A DNA stretch of 47,821 nt from Otariodibacter sp. (GTDB taxonomy: Bacteria > Pseudomonadota > Gammaproteobacteria > Enterobacterales > Pasteurellaceae), in assembly GCF_029256985.1 (NCBI RefSeq), contig NZ_JARIDQ010000046.1, positions 1-47,821 on the forward strand. The letters are read 5' to 3'. Both the position numbers and the translations under genes were made by a program. Every line of letters begins with the position of its first letter. Position 1 is the first letter of the stretch. Under the pieces are notes generated by a model, which saw only the letters and a program-made list of their open reading frames with translations, was not told the DNA's origin and ran no database searches. Of this stretch, positions 17,537-26,356 are shown piece by piece.

Positions 17537-18799
17537 ATGGAAATGATTCATCAATATGGCTTTATTCTACTGCTGATTACTGCCGTATTCGGCTTTGTTA
17601 TGTCTTTTGGTATCGGTGCAAATGATGTAGCAAATGCAATGGGAACATCTGTAGGTTCGGGTGCTATTACCCCAAAGCAGGCTGTTTATATTGCATTAAT
17701 TTTTGAATTAATGGGAGCTTATTTCGCTGGAGGTGAAGTTGCAGAAACAATAAAAAGTGGAATTATTTCGGCAGATACTTTTGCAGGACGCCCTGATATT
17801 CTTATATTGGGTATGATGTCATCTTTATTCGCTGCTGGACTTTGGTTAATGATTGCCTCTCATAAGGGTTGGCCTGTATCCACAACTCATTCGATTATTG
17901 GTGCAATAGTTGGTTTTGCGTGTATTACTATTGGAACCGAAGCTGTACAATGGGGACAATTTAGTGGAATTGTTGGGAGTTGGTTTATTACCCCAATTCT
18001 TGCAGGTATCGTGGCGTTCTTTATTTTTATTTCTACACAAAGATTAATATTTGATACTACTAATCCGCTAAAAAACGCACAAAAATATGCACCTCTTTAC
18101 GTAGGATTAACAATATTTATCATTTGTATTGTAACGCTTGACAAAGGTCTAAAACATATTGGTTTAAACCTTAGCTATAGTCAAACAATTCTAATTGCTT
18201 TTGTACTATTAATCATATCTGCTATAACTTGCTTTTTATACCTTCGTAGTCAGAGTTTCCTTGAACGTGTTAAAAGAGGTGGGTTTGATGGAGTAGAGAA
18301 AGTATTTAATTTATTGATGATTATAACTGCTTGTGCAATGGCGTTTGCTCACGGCTCAAATGATGTTGCTAATGCAGTAGGTCCACTCGCTGCAGTGGTA
18401 TCAATTGTTGATAATGGTGGTATCATTGAAGGTAAAACGATTATGGCTCCTTGGATTTTACCATTAGGTGCAATTGGTATTGCGATGGGGCTAGCTATTA
18501 TGGGAAGTAAAGTAATGAGTACTATTGGTACAGGTATCACTGATTTGACCCCAAGTCGAGGATTTGCTGCTCAATTTGCTTGTGCCATCACTGTTGTTCT
18601 TGCATCAGGAACAGGTTTGCCTATTTCAACAACTCAAACACTAGTAGGTGCTGTGCTAGGCATCGGATTTGCTAGAGGTATTGCAGCTTTGAATTTGGGT
18701 GTTATTAGAAATATTGTTGTATCTTGGGTTATTACTCTTCCTGCTGGTGCCATTTTTTCTATTATTATTTACTACATTCTCCATATAATTTTCAACTAA
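17537..18799 (+). CDS. pit: Low-affinity inorganic phosphate transporter (Pit family)
   Basis: An inner-membrane symporter of 420 residues with about ten membrane segments. The two inverted signature repeats of the PiT family are present: GANDVANAMGTSVGSGAIT near residue 26 and HGSNDVANAVGPLAAV near residue 272. Further repeat elements are GWPVSTTHSIIGAIVG and GTGLPISTTQTLVGAVLG. It imports metal-phosphate with protons. It follows its presumed accessory gene and has AGAGGA in front of the ATG. A hairpin terminator follows the stop. Confidence 0.95.
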   Translation: MEMIHQYGFILLLITAVFGFVMSFGIGANDVANAMGTSVGSGAITPKQAVYIALIFELMGAYFAGGEVAETIKSGIISADTFAGRPDILILGMMSSLFAAGLWLMIASHKGWPVSTTHSIIGAIVGFACITIGTEAVQWGQFSGIVGSWFITPILAGIVAFFIFISTQRLIFDTTNPLKNAQKYAPLYVGLTIFIICIVTLDKGLKHIGLNLSYSQTILIAFVLLIISAITCFLYLRSQSFLERVKRGGFDGVEKVFNLLMIITACAMAFAHGSNDVANAVGPLAAVVSIVDNGGIIEGKTIMAPWILPLGAIGIAMGLAIMGSKVMSTIGTGITDLTPSRGFAAQFACAITVVLASGTGLPISTTQTLVGAVLGIGFARGIAALNLGVIRNIVVSWVITLPAGAIFSIIIYYILHIIFN

Positions 18800-18812
18800 T
18801 ATTCAATAATAA

Positions 18813-18852
18813 AAGAGAAGTACGCGATAAAGAGTATTTCTCTTATATTTTT
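18813..18852 (+). terminator. Terminator after pit
   Basis: An 11-bp stem with one G-U pair (AAGAGAAGTAC / GTATTTCTCTT), 10-base loop, followed by ATATTTTTA. It lies just before the ribosome binding site of the SH3 gene, so it ends or attenuates the pit transcript. Confidence 0.8.
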
Positions 18853-18866
18853 ATAAGGATTCTAGC

Positions 18867-19475
18867 ATGCAAAAAGTATTCTCAATCTTGTTAGGTTGTT
18901 TAATATATATAATTTCATTACCTTCAATTGCTGAAACATTATATGTCACAGATAACTTACATACATATTTACGTAAAGGTGCTGGTGATCAATATAAGAT
19001 ATCAGGCACCATTCAAGCAGGAGAGCAGGTTTTAGTATTAGAAAAAAAAGAACGTTATTCATTAATTCGGGATGAAAAAAATAGAGAAGCTTGGATTCTA
19101 AATAGTGAACTTTCTACTACTCCTAGCTCAAAAAAATTAGTACCTCAGCTCCAACAACAAGTAGAAGAACTGACAGTAAAATTAAATAAAATTGATGGAG
19201 ATTGGCAACAACGTACATCAGAAATGCAAAGACGTGTAAAGCAAGCAGACCAACAAAGTAGTGAGTTACTTGATCAAAATGCAAGGTTGAAACGAGAGCT
19301 AGATATTCTGAAAAATAAAAATCGAGAATTAGAGACTATGCAAGATGCAGAAGCTCGAGAAATTATGATTCAATACTTTATCTATGGTGGTAGTGTTCTT
19401 GGAGTAGGATTATTACTTGGCTTGCTTATTCCTGTTATTATCCCTCGTCGTAGACGTAATAGTGAATGGATATAG
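18867..19475 (+). CDS. SH3 domain protein of the YgiM/TIGR04211 family
   Basis: A 202-residue membrane-anchored protein. A signal peptide (residues 1-22, ending PSIAETLYV) is followed by a bacterial SH3 domain (about 23-90; LYVTDNLHTYLRKGAGDQYKI), a long coiled coil rich in Gln, Arg and Lys (about 95-160) and one C-terminal membrane segment (about 170-191) ending in RRRRNSEW. This order is that of YgiM. The periplasmic SH3 part may touch peptidoglycan or metabolites; the role is not established. It follows pit after a terminator. Confidence 0.9.
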   Translation: MQKVFSILLGCLIYIISLPSIAETLYVTDNLHTYLRKGAGDQYKISGTIQAGEQVLVLEKKERYSLIRDEKNREAWILNSELSTTPSSKKLVPQLQQQVEELTVKLNKIDGDWQQRTSEMQRRVKQADQQSSELLDQNARLKRELDILKNKNRELETMQDAEAREIMIQYFIYGGSVLGVGLLLGLLIPVIIPRRRRNSEWI

Positions 19476-19481
19476 GCAAAT

Positions 19482-19509
19482 AGGTGGGGAATCCCACCTT
19501 ATTTTTTAT
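19482..19509 (+). terminator. Terminator after the SH3 gene
   Basis: AGGTGGG / CCCACCT with a GAAT loop, followed by TTATTTTTTATT on the plus strand. The T-run enters the 3' end of the convergent iscX gene. Confidence 0.88.
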
Positions 19510-19700
19510 TCATATTCTTCTATCCATTTTAAAAGAATAGCTTCTAAAATAGATTCATTTGATTTCTGAGGATCATCATCAAACCCTTCTAATTCACAAA
19601 TCCATTGATGAAGATCGGTAAAGCGTACAGTTTGTGGATCTAAATCTGGATCTCTGTCATACAAAGCCCAAGCAATTTCTTGTGTATCTGTCCATTTCAT
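19506..19700 (-). CDS. iscX: Fe-S assembly protein IscX
   Basis: A small acidic protein of 64 residues with the IscX fold signature: [22 protein letters not shown] at the N-terminus, FTDLHQWI and an [13 protein letters not shown] end. It binds IscS and may act as an iron-dependent brake on cluster assembly. The ATG overlaps the fdx stop in TAATG. It is the last gene of the isc operon. Confidence 0.95.
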   Translation of the reverse strand: MKWTDTQEIAWALYDRDPDLDPQTVRFTDLHQWICELEGFDDDPQKSNESILEAILLKWIEEYE

Positions 19701-20041
19701 TAGTGTGTTGCCTCATTAACTTGATTTAAATTATATCGAGGAATCTCTACGACAATATCTTCGTCACCAATTATGCTTTGACAAGACAAACGGCTTTCCA
19801 TTTCAAGCCCCCATGCTTTATCTAGCATATCCTCTTCTTGTTCACTCGTTTCATTAAGAGAATCATAACCTTCCCTAATTACAACATGGCAAGTTGTGCA
19901 GGCACAAGAGCCATCACAAGCACTATGGATCTCAACTCCTGCATTATGAGCAACTTCAAGTAGGTTATCCCCCGGCTGTGCATCTACCACCATTCCTTCT
20001 GGGCAAAATTCTTCATTCGGAAGAAAAATAACTTTTGGCAT
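19700..20041 (-). CDS. fdx: ISC-system 2Fe-2S ferredoxin
   Basis: An adrenodoxin-type ferredoxin of 113 residues. Cluster ligands are [10 protein letters not shown] (C-x5-C-x2-C) and a later Cys in RLSCQS. It supplies electrons for cluster assembly by IscS/IscU. It starts 8 bases after hscA and overlaps iscX by one base. Confidence 0.96.
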   Translation of the reverse strand: MPKVIFLPNEEFCPEGMVVDAQPGDNLLEVAHNAGVEIHSACDGSCACTTCHVVIREGYDSLNETSEQEEDMLDKAWGLEMESRLSCQSIIGDEDIVVEIPRYNLNQVNEATH

Positions 20042-20049
20042 AATATCCT

Positions 20050-21906
20050 CTATTTAATAATTTCATCAACAGCTTTACCTGCTAATGCTTTTTGAATTGA
20101 TAAATTCATTCGTTTAGCTGCAAATGCTTGTGTTGCGATATCAACATCTTTGATTCCTTGTTGAATCGCTTTAAGATCAGTACCTTTCTTTGTTTCAATC
20201 AAACGAGCTAATTCACGCTCGATAGACTTAAATTCATCAACTGATAACAATTTATCACCATGTTCTTGTAAAGCAACAATCACACTATCAATCACACGAT
20301 CCGCATCGACCCGTGCTTCAGCTAATTGACGAGCTTGAATATCTTCTTTGGCATTACTCATCGAAGATCGGATCATGTCTGTCACCTCTTCATCCGTTAA
20401 TCCATAAGATGGCTTAATTTGGATCGATGCTTGAACCTTGGTTGATTTTTCCATTGCAGTAACACTTAATAAACCATCCGCATCAACTTGGTAAGTTACT
20501 CGAATATGAGCCGCACCTGCTACCATAGGTGGAATACCTCTTAGGGTAAAACGACCTAATGAACGACAATCGCTGACTAACTCACGTTCACCTTGTAATA
20601 CATGAATTGTCATCGCAGTTTGACCATCTTTAAATGTAGTAAATTCTTGAGCTTTGGCAACTGGGATCGTGGTATTACGTGGAATAATTTTTTCAACCAA
20701 TCCTCCCATCGTTTCAATACCCAGTGATAAAGGCACAACATCTAACAATAACATTTCAGAATCTGGTTTATTCCCTACAAGAATATCAGCTTGAATTGCC
20801 GCACCTAATGCCACAACCTTGTCTGGATCAATCGAAGTCAGAGGAGTTCTTCCAAAAAACTCTCCCACTTGCTCTCTTACAAAAGGAACACGTGTAGAAC
20901 CACCGACCATAACCACTTCTTTGACTTCACTTGCCGTAATACCCGCATCTTTTAATGCTCTACGACAAGTCATTAAAGAGCGTTTTACAAGCGGTTGGAT
21001 CAGTTGATTAAATTGTAAACGGGTAATCTCACCCTCCCAATTTGCAAAATGTAGTGAATAACTATCCGCTTGTGATAATGCAATCTTAGCTTCACTCGCT
21101 AAAGTCAATAATTCACGTTGTTGATGAATATTCTCAATTTTTATACCAGATTGATCGACTATCCAATTCGCTAACAAGTGATCAAAGTCATCACCACCTA
21201 AAGCGGTATCACCGCCTGTCGATAGCACTTCAAACACGCCTCGACTTAATCTCAAAATAGAAATATCAAATGTACCACCACCTAAATCATAAACAGCGAT
21301 AACTCCTTCTTGCTCACTATCAAGCCCATAAGCAATTGCAGCAGCTGTTGGCTCATTGAGTAATCTCAATACATTAAGCCCTGCTAAACGTGCAGCATCT
21401 TTAGTACTTTGACGTTGTGCATCATCAAAATAAGCTGGTACAGTAATTACTACACCCGATAATTCTCCATTTAATCGTTTTTCCGCTAACCTATTCAAAT
21501 ATTGTAGAATATCTGCCGATACCTCAACAGGACTTTTTAAACCTTGTGCCGTCTCTATTAATGGCAGGCCGTTTTCACTTTCGATAAATTTATAAGGTAA
21601 TTTTTTATCAGATTGCTGTATATCTGCTAAACTACGGCCGATAAAACGCTTTACAGAAATTACAGTGTTCTGCGGATCAATGCTCGCTTTTGTAATAGCC
21701 TCAACTCCTACTGTTTTCTGTCCTGTGGCATAATGAACAACTGAAGGAACCAGTGTTCTTTCTTGCTCATCAAGTAATACATTAGCTTGGCCACTTCTGA
21801 CACTTGCGACAAGTGAATTAGTTGTACCTAAATCAATCCCCACTGCTAAACGATGTTGATGAGGAGCTGCTGTTTGACCGGGTTCTGCAATTTGAAGTAA
21901 TGCCAT
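20050..21906 (-). CDS. hscA: Fe-S cluster chaperone HscA
   Basis: A specialised Hsp70 of 618 residues. ATPase motifs are [12 protein letters not shown] near residue 24 and [13 protein letters not shown] near 206; [13 protein letters not shown] is also intact. The substrate-binding domain follows (about 390-540) and there is no EEVD tail, as expected for HscA. It recognises the LPPVK loop of IscU and, with HscB, drives cluster transfer. A DUF2625 gene separates it from hscB. Confidence 0.97.
   Translation of the reverse strand: MALLQIAEPGQTAAPHQHRLAVGIDLGTTNSLVASVRSGQANVLLDEQERTLVPSVVHYATGQKTVGVEAITKASIDPQNTVISVKRFIGRSLADIQQSDKKLPYKFIESENGLPLIETAQGLKSPVEVSADILQYLNRLAEKRLNGELSGVVITVPAYFDDAQRQSTKDAARLAGLNVLRLLNEPTAAAIAYGLDSEQEGVIAVYDLGGGTFDISILRLSRGVFEVLSTGGDTALGGDDFDHLLANWIVDQSGIKIENIHQQRELLTLASEAKIALSQADSYSLHFANWEGEITRLQFNQLIQPLVKRSLMTCRRALKDAGITASEVKEVVMVGGSTRVPFVREQVGEFFGRTPLTSIDPDKVVALGAAIQADILVGNKPDSEMLLLDVVPLSLGIETMGGLVEKIIPRNTTIPVAKAQEFTTFKDGQTAMTIHVLQGERELVSDCRSLGRFTLRGIPPMVAGAAHIRVTYQVDADGLLSVTAMEKSTKVQASIQIKPSYGLTDEEVTDMIRSSMSNAKEDIQARQLAEARVDADRVIDSVIVALQEHGDKLLSVDEFKSIERELARLIETKKGTDLKAIQQGIKDVDIATQAFAAKRMNLSIQKALAGKAVDEIIK
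20987..20995 (+). repeat. DNA uptake word (Apl-type)
   Basis: Exact ACAAGCGGT on the plus strand, within hscA. Confidence 0.75.
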
Positions 21907-21928
21907 TTTATTTATATCTCTTTTTTAT

Positions 21929-22573
21929 TTAATTAACGGAATAGCCGAAACTGTATTTATCATCATTAGCAAAAGTTGCCTGATAGTGTCGTTCAATAGG
22001 CTGTACTATCTTAGTATCATGATTAATCATTTGATCGCCTCTCACAGGTTGAATGTCTAATTCCCAATTTGTCCAACGTAATGAATGATAAAAACTACTT
22101 ATATTCGCAGTCAGCACCCAACCTATAAATTGAGAATAATTCAAGCCGATACTTTCCCATTTTTGTTTTCTAGGGTGATAGTAATAAACTATTCCAACCT
22201 TTTCACCTAGCCCACCACCATTGATAGCAAAATAACCACCAATAACATCATCTGCAACTAATAAAAATAATGGTCGTTCACCTGATGATTCAAATGTTTT
22301 ACCAAAATTCCACTCAAAGAAACCTCTTGGTAATTTAGGGCTACCTGAGCCAAGAATACGCAACCACCCATTATCGACAAGAATACCACCTGTTTCATAA
22401 ATAACAGCGCCTAATGGCATTTTAGTTGAAAGTTGCATACCTACTAACTCTTTACCTGCTGATTCAATATCTTTGGGCAAAATTTCATATTGGTTTTTTG
22501 CAGCATCAAACCACGAATGCATAATTTTCCAAGCGGAGTTTTCTTTTTCAAGTAATTCTTCTAAGGTTTTCAT
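21929..22573 (-). CDS. DUF2625 family protein
   Basis: A soluble 214-residue protein without a signal. The blocks MQLSTKMPLGAVIYETGG, LVDNGWLRILGSGSPKLPRG, LLVADDVIGGYFAINGGG and SFYHSLRWTNWELD match DUF2625 as I remember it. Function unknown; the fold has some likeness to SMI1/SUKH-type proteins. The start at ATG 22573 is preferred to a TTG three codons upstream, although the ribosome binding site is weak. It sits between hscB and hscA with short spacers (32 and 22 bases) in the same direction, so it must be co-transcribed with the isc genes. Confidence 0.85.
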   Translation of the reverse strand: MKTLEELLEKENSAWKIMHSWFDAAKNQYEILPKDIESAGKELVGMQLSTKMPLGAVIYETGGILVDNGWLRILGSGSPKLPRGFFEWNFGKTFESSGERPLFLLVADDVIGGYFAINGGGLGEKVGIVYYYHPRKQKWESIGLNYSQFIGWVLTANISSFYHSLRWTNWELDIQPVRGDQMINHDTKIVQPIERHYQATFANDDKYSFGYSVN

Positions 22574-22605
22574 CTTAATCAATTTTTATATCACTAACTT
22601 AATAC

Positions 22606-23127
22606 TTAGTAGTCAAATAGCTTTTCTTCAACTTGTTCAATTTCTTGTAATAATTTTTTTATAAAACGTAATCTATCTGTTGTCGATAATGCTTGTGACC
22701 ATTGTTGAGCATTCAATTCATTTTCTAATTGCATCAAAGTAGAGTGCTGTATATTTTCTATTTCTGAAGAAAAAATTGAGAGTTCATTTTCATCTTTTGT
22801 TAATTCAATTTCTTCTAACCGTTCTCGCCATTCCATCTGTTGCATTAAAAAAGCAACATCATTTGTACTTTTTTTTTCAATATCCTGCTCTTTATTTGTA
22901 TGATATTGAATAATAGCTTCTGCTCTTAAAATAGGATCTTTTAAAACTTGTAGCGCATCATTAATTTCTGCTGATTTTTGCATGGCTAGTCGCTGTTCTT
23001 GTACCGAATGTGTTACAAAATTATCAGGATGTAACGATTTTTGTAAAGCAAGATAACGCTCGGATAGCAAAGAAGAATCTAAGCTAAATTGAACAGGTAA
23101 ATCAAAAAGTGAAAAAGGATTTAACAT
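22606..23127 (-). CDS. hscB: Fe-S co-chaperone HscB
   Basis: A J-domain co-chaperone of 173 residues. The N-terminal J domain contains the HPD motif (LHPDNF, near residue 34), preceded by the NPFSLFDLPVQF start. The C-terminal three-helix domain that holds IscU is rich in Glu. It delivers IscU to HscA and stimulates its ATPase. It begins 11 bases after iscA. Confidence 0.95.
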   Translation of the reverse strand: MLNPFSLFDLPVQFSLDSSLLSERYLALQKSLHPDNFVTHSVQEQRLAMQKSAEINDALQVLKDPILRAEAIIQYHTNKEQDIEKKSTNDVAFLMQQMEWRERLEEIELTKDENELSIFSSEIENIQHSTLMQLENELNAQQWSQALSTTDRLRFIKKLLQEIEQVEEKLFDY

Positions 23128-23138
23128 GTCAAGTCCTC

Positions 23139-23462
23139 CTAAACGTGGAAACTTTCACCACATCCACATTCATTTTTAATGTTCGGATTACTATATTTGA
23201 AACCTTCATTTAATCCTTCTTTTACATAGTCTAATTCTGTTCCATCGAGATAAACTAAACTTTTAGCATCAACAATAATCTTTACGCCATGCTGTTCGAA
23301 TACTTGATCATCTTCATTTAATACATCAACAAATTCTAAAACATAAGCTAAACCAGAACAGCCTGAAGTCTTTACCCCTAGTCGTAAACCAATTCCTTTT
23401 CCTCTGTTATCTAGAAAAGTTCTTACTCGATTTGCTGCGGTCTCTGTTAAAATAATACTCAT
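23139..23462 (-). CDS. iscA: Iron-sulfur assembly protein IscA
   Basis: An A-type carrier of 107 residues with three conserved Cys: [14 protein letters not shown] near residue 35, and CGCGESF at the C-terminus. It carries clusters or iron to target proteins. It is separated from iscU by 95 bases holding an inverted pair of uptake words. Confidence 0.96.
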   Translation of the reverse strand: MSIILTETAANRVRTFLDNRGKGIGLRLGVKTSGCSGLAYVLEFVDVLNEDDQVFEQHGVKIIVDAKSLVYLDGTELDYVKEGLNEGFKYSNPNIKNECGCGESFHV

Positions 23463-23505
23463 ACTCTATCCTCTGCGAATGAATTGAATTAGAATGCAAA
23501 AATAA

Positions 23506-23548
23506 AAGCGGTCAGTTTCTGCAAAAAAATCACAAAAACCGACCGCTT
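23506..23548 (-). terminator. Inverted uptake-word hairpin between iscU and iscA
   Basis: AAGCGGTC (23506-23513) faces GACCGCTT (23541-23548). The stem can extend about four pairs past one mismatch. On the minus strand, the direction of transcription, it is followed by TTTTATTTTTGC, so it looks like a Rho-independent terminator or attenuator within the operon. Confidence 0.75.
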
Positions 23549-23557
23549 ACCTAAAAA

Positions 23558-23941
23558 TTATTTCGCATTTTTTTCTTTGTAGTCAGCAATTGCTGCTTTA
23601 ATTGCGTCTTCAGCTAAAATCGAACAGTGAACTTTCACCGGTGGTAACTCTAACTCTTCTGCAATTTGACTATTTTTAATGGCTGCTGCTTCATCCAATG
23701 ATTTACCTTTTACCCATTCAGTAATTAATGAACTTGAAGCAATTGCAGAACCACATCCATAAGTTTTAAATCGAGCATCCTCAATGATACCACTATTATT
23801 TACTTTAATTTGAAGTTGCATTACATCACCACAAGCAGGTGCTCCAACCATACCTGTTCCTACATCTGCCGATTTTTTATCTAGTGAACCCACATTTCTT
23901 GGATTCTCATAATGATCGATAACTTTATCACTATATGCCAT
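23558..23941 (-). CDS. iscU: Iron-sulfur scaffold IscU
   Basis: The scaffold on which IscS-derived sulfur and iron form a 2Fe-2S cluster; 127 residues. Cluster ligands are the Cys in GAPACGDVM, TYGCGSAIA and VHCSILAED, with Asp in the CGD motif. The LPPVK sequence recognised by HscA is intact (just before VHCS). It starts 22 bases after iscS. Confidence 0.97.
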   Translation of the reverse strand: MAYSDKVIDHYENPRNVGSLDKKSADVGTGMVGAPACGDVMQLQIKVNNSGIIEDARFKTYGCGSAIASSSLITEWVKGKSLDEAAAIKNSQIAEELELPPVKVHCSILAEDAIKAAIADYKEKNAK

Positions 23942-23963
23942 ATTTAGATTCCTTTATTGTAAA

Positions 23964-25184
23964 TTAGTGATGTGACCATTCAATTGTATCAAGATCAATA
24001 CCTTCTTTATACATGTCCCAAAGAGGTGATAAGTCACGAAGTTTCTGTACCGATTGTTTAACAAGCTCAATCGTATAATCAATTTCTTCTTCTGTTGTCC
24101 AACGTCCTAATGAAAAGCGAATTGAACTATGTGCTAACTCATCATTACGCCCTAATGCACGAAGCACATACGATGGCTCTAAACTTGCTGATGTACAGGC
24201 TGAGCCTGAAGAGACAGCAATATCACGCAATGACATCATCATGGATTCACCTTCAACAAAATTGAAACTGATATTTAAATTACTATCAACTCGTTTACCA
24301 TCTTCCATAGAACCATTTACATAAACTTCTTCCATATCCTTAAAACCATTATATAAACGATCACGTAATGCTTTAATTCTCGGCATTTCTTCTGCCATTT
24401 CTTCTTTAGCAATACGGTATGCCTCACCCATTCCAACAATTTGGTGTACAGGAAGCGTACCTGAACGCATACCACGCTCATGACCACCACCGTGGATAAT
24501 AGCTTCTAATCTTACTCTTGGTTTACGACATACGAATAACCCACCAATTCCTTTAGGTCCATACAGTTTATGACTAGAAAATGACATTAAATCAATATTC
24601 AATGCTTTCACATCAACCGGTAATTTACCTACACTTTGGGTCGCATCAACATGAAAAATTATCTTTCTTTCTCTACACATTTTCCCAATTTCAGCTATTG
24701 GCTGAATTACACCAATTTCATTATTTACATGCATTACTGAAATTAAAATAGTGTCAGGGCGAATAGCGAGTTCTAATTTTTCTAAATCAATTAACCCATC
24801 AGCTTCTGGGTCTAAATAAGTCACCTCAAAACCTTCACGTTCTAACTGGCGACAGGTATCTAATACAGCTTTATGCTCAGTTTTAACCGTAATTACGTGC
24901 TTACCTTTCGTTTGATAAAAATGAGCAGCCCCTTTTATAGCTAAGTTATCTGACTCTGTTGCACCTGATGTAAAAACAATCTCTCTAGAGTCCGCACCGA
25001 TTAAATCTGCGATTTGGTTACGAGCGATATCCACCGCTTCTTCTGCTTCCCACCCGAATTTATGTGAACGAGATGCAGGATTACCGAAAATCCCATCTTT
25101 GGTCATATATTCCATCATTTTTTTTGCAACACGTTCATCCATTGGCGTAGTTGCAGCATAATCTAAGTAAATTGGTAATTTCAT
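23964..25184 (-). CDS. iscS: Cysteine desulfurase IscS
   Basis: A PLP enzyme of 406 residues that takes sulfur from cysteine for Fe-S clusters, tRNA thiolation and cofactors. The PLP lysine is in [12 protein letters not shown] (about residue 206) and the catalytic Cys in [17 protein letters not shown] (about 330). It is two residues longer than E. coli IscS because of a short insertion near [10 protein letters not shown]. It starts 49 bases after iscR. Confidence 0.98.
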   Translation of the reverse strand: MKLPIYLDYAATTPMDERVAKKMMEYMTKDGIFGNPASRSHKFGWEAEEAVDIARNQIADLIGADSREIVFTSGATESDNLAIKGAAHFYQTKGKHVITVKTEHKAVLDTCRQLEREGFEVTYLDPEADGLIDLEKLELAIRPDTILISVMHVNNEIGVIQPIAEIGKMCRERKIIFHVDATQSVGKLPVDVKALNIDLMSFSSHKLYGPKGIGGLFVCRKPRVRLEAIIHGGGHERGMRSGTLPVHQIVGMGEAYRIAKEEMAEEMPRIKALRDRLYNGFKDMEEVYVNGSMEDGKRVDSNLNISFNFVEGESMMMSLRDIAVSSGSACTSASLEPSYVLRALGRNDELAHSSIRFSLGRWTTEEEIDYTIELVKQSVQKLRDLSPLWDMYKEGIDLDTIEWSHH

Positions 25185-25233
25185 TGTTACTCCTGAACGA
25201 TAAGTAAGATTACAGTAATTTTAATCTTTACTT

Positions 25234-25683
25234 TTAATGGCTATGGTGATCATGGCAATGAGAGATAGTACAATCATGATCACTATGCTCTTCAATCAAT
25301 TCTTCCAAAGTGATTTTATGTAAAAATCCCTCTATCTGATCTTCTAATCTTTCCCACAAAGAATGAGTTAAACATAAATTATTGTTGCTACAATTACCAT
25401 TGCCTTTACATTTTGAAACATTAATACTTTCGTTTACGGCTGCAATAATCATACCTATATTAATATCTTGAGGTGATTTCCCTAGTTGGTAACCACCGCC
25501 AGGTCCACGAACACTGTTCACAATACCTTCACGACGTAATTGAGCAAATAGTTGTTCTAGATAAGAAAGAGAGATAGATTGACGTTCAGAAATATCCATT
25601 AGGCTGACGGGCAATGACTTACCATGCAAAGCAATATCCAATATTGCCGTAACTGCATAGCGACCTCGAGAAGTTAATTTCAT
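25234..25683 (-). CDS. iscR: Fe-S-sensing regulator IscR
   Basis: An Rrf2-family repressor of 149 residues. The winged helix-turn-helix is at residues 1-70. The 2Fe-2S ligands Cys92, Cys98, Cys104 and His107 are all present (KCKGNGNC, NLCLTHSLW). The C-terminus is His-rich (HCHDHHSH), a common loose tail. With its cluster it represses its own operon; the matching site lies 48-73 bases upstream. Confidence 0.97.
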   Translation of the reverse strand: MKLTSRGRYAVTAILDIALHGKSLPVSLMDISERQSISLSYLEQLFAQLRREGIVNSVRGPGGGYQLGKSPQDINIGMIIAAVNESINVSKCKGNGNCSNNNLCLTHSLWERLEDQIEGFLHKITLEELIEEHSDHDCTISHCHDHHSH

Positions 25684-25731
25684 ACTTCAACCTTATATTT
25701 AAGAATGACTAATCAATGGTGTAAATTTTAT

Positions 25732-25756
25732 ATACCATACTAAATTAGTCAAGTAT
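25732..25756 (-). promoter_or_regulatory. IscR type 1 site over the isc promoter
   Basis: On the minus strand the 25 bases begin ATACTTGACTA and end TAGTATGGTAT, close to the known type 1 consensus with GACT and AGT half-sites. TTGACT inside it is a likely -35 element, with an AT-rich -10 region just downstream. This fits feedback repression of isc by holo-IscR. Confidence 0.8.
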
Positions 25757-25843
25757 CTTGAGCAATTTAAAGAGATGATTTTACAAATACATAAAATAGT
25801 TTTTATCAATAAATGCTATCTTAACTCATTTTTAATTTAGCTA

Positions 25844-26128
25844 TTACCGAGTCGAAAGTTGAAAAATCATAGCTTCAGCTTGGCAACTGAAATCAAAATT
25901 AGCGTGCAATTCATATCCATTTTCAGTTTTAATAATTTTACTAGTAATTGAACATGGTTCTGATTCTGCAGTCCGAGCTTTATTAGTTAAGTAAGATAAT
26001 GCTTCCTCTGCCTCTGTTTTTGTACTATATAAATGAGAAAAATCAACAGCACAATCACTATTGTCAATAACAGTTCCTACATCTACACAACAACACATAG
26101 GGCTTTCATTTGCTTTATATTTAGACAT
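25844..26128 (-). CDS. YfcZ/YiiS family protein (DUF406)
   Basis: A small soluble protein of 94 residues. It has an N-terminal CCCVDVGTVIDN stretch and central TKTEAEEALSYLTNKAR, typical of the YfcZ/YiiS family; function unknown. It is divergent from the fadL-type ompP1 gene, which is the arrangement of yfcZ and fadL in E. coli, so it probably corresponds to yfcZ. Several Cys near the start might bind metal. Confidence 0.9.
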   Translation of the reverse strand: MSKYKANESPMCCCVDVGTVIDNSDCAVDFSHLYSTKTEAEEALSYLTNKARTAESEPCSITSKIIKTENGYELHANFDFSCQAEAMIFQLSTR

Positions 26129-26217
26129 ATTTTTACCTCAAATTGTATATTACCTTGCTCCTATCGATTCTACTATTCTTATAAAATAACATCAAACTCA
26201 ATAATCAATCTCTTAAT

Positions 26218-26234
26218 AACTGGTCGGAACTCTA
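26218..26234. promoter_or_regulatory. Possible FadR operator
   Basis: AACTGGTCGGAACTCTA agrees with the FadR consensus AACTGGTCNGACCAGTT at the whole left half (11 positions) and two positions of the right half. It lies in the space between yfcZ-like and ompP1 (fadL family), where FadR sites occur in E. coli. Only half of the palindrome is good. Confidence 0.45.
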
Positions 26235-26356
26235 CTTATTTAAACCGAATTTCATTGAATGGTAATAAGTAACTACCTAAAATTACCTCAATTTATTATT
26301 TTTATTACTTAACAATATATTTTGAAATATTTTTCTATTAATTTTTAAGAGGTTTT

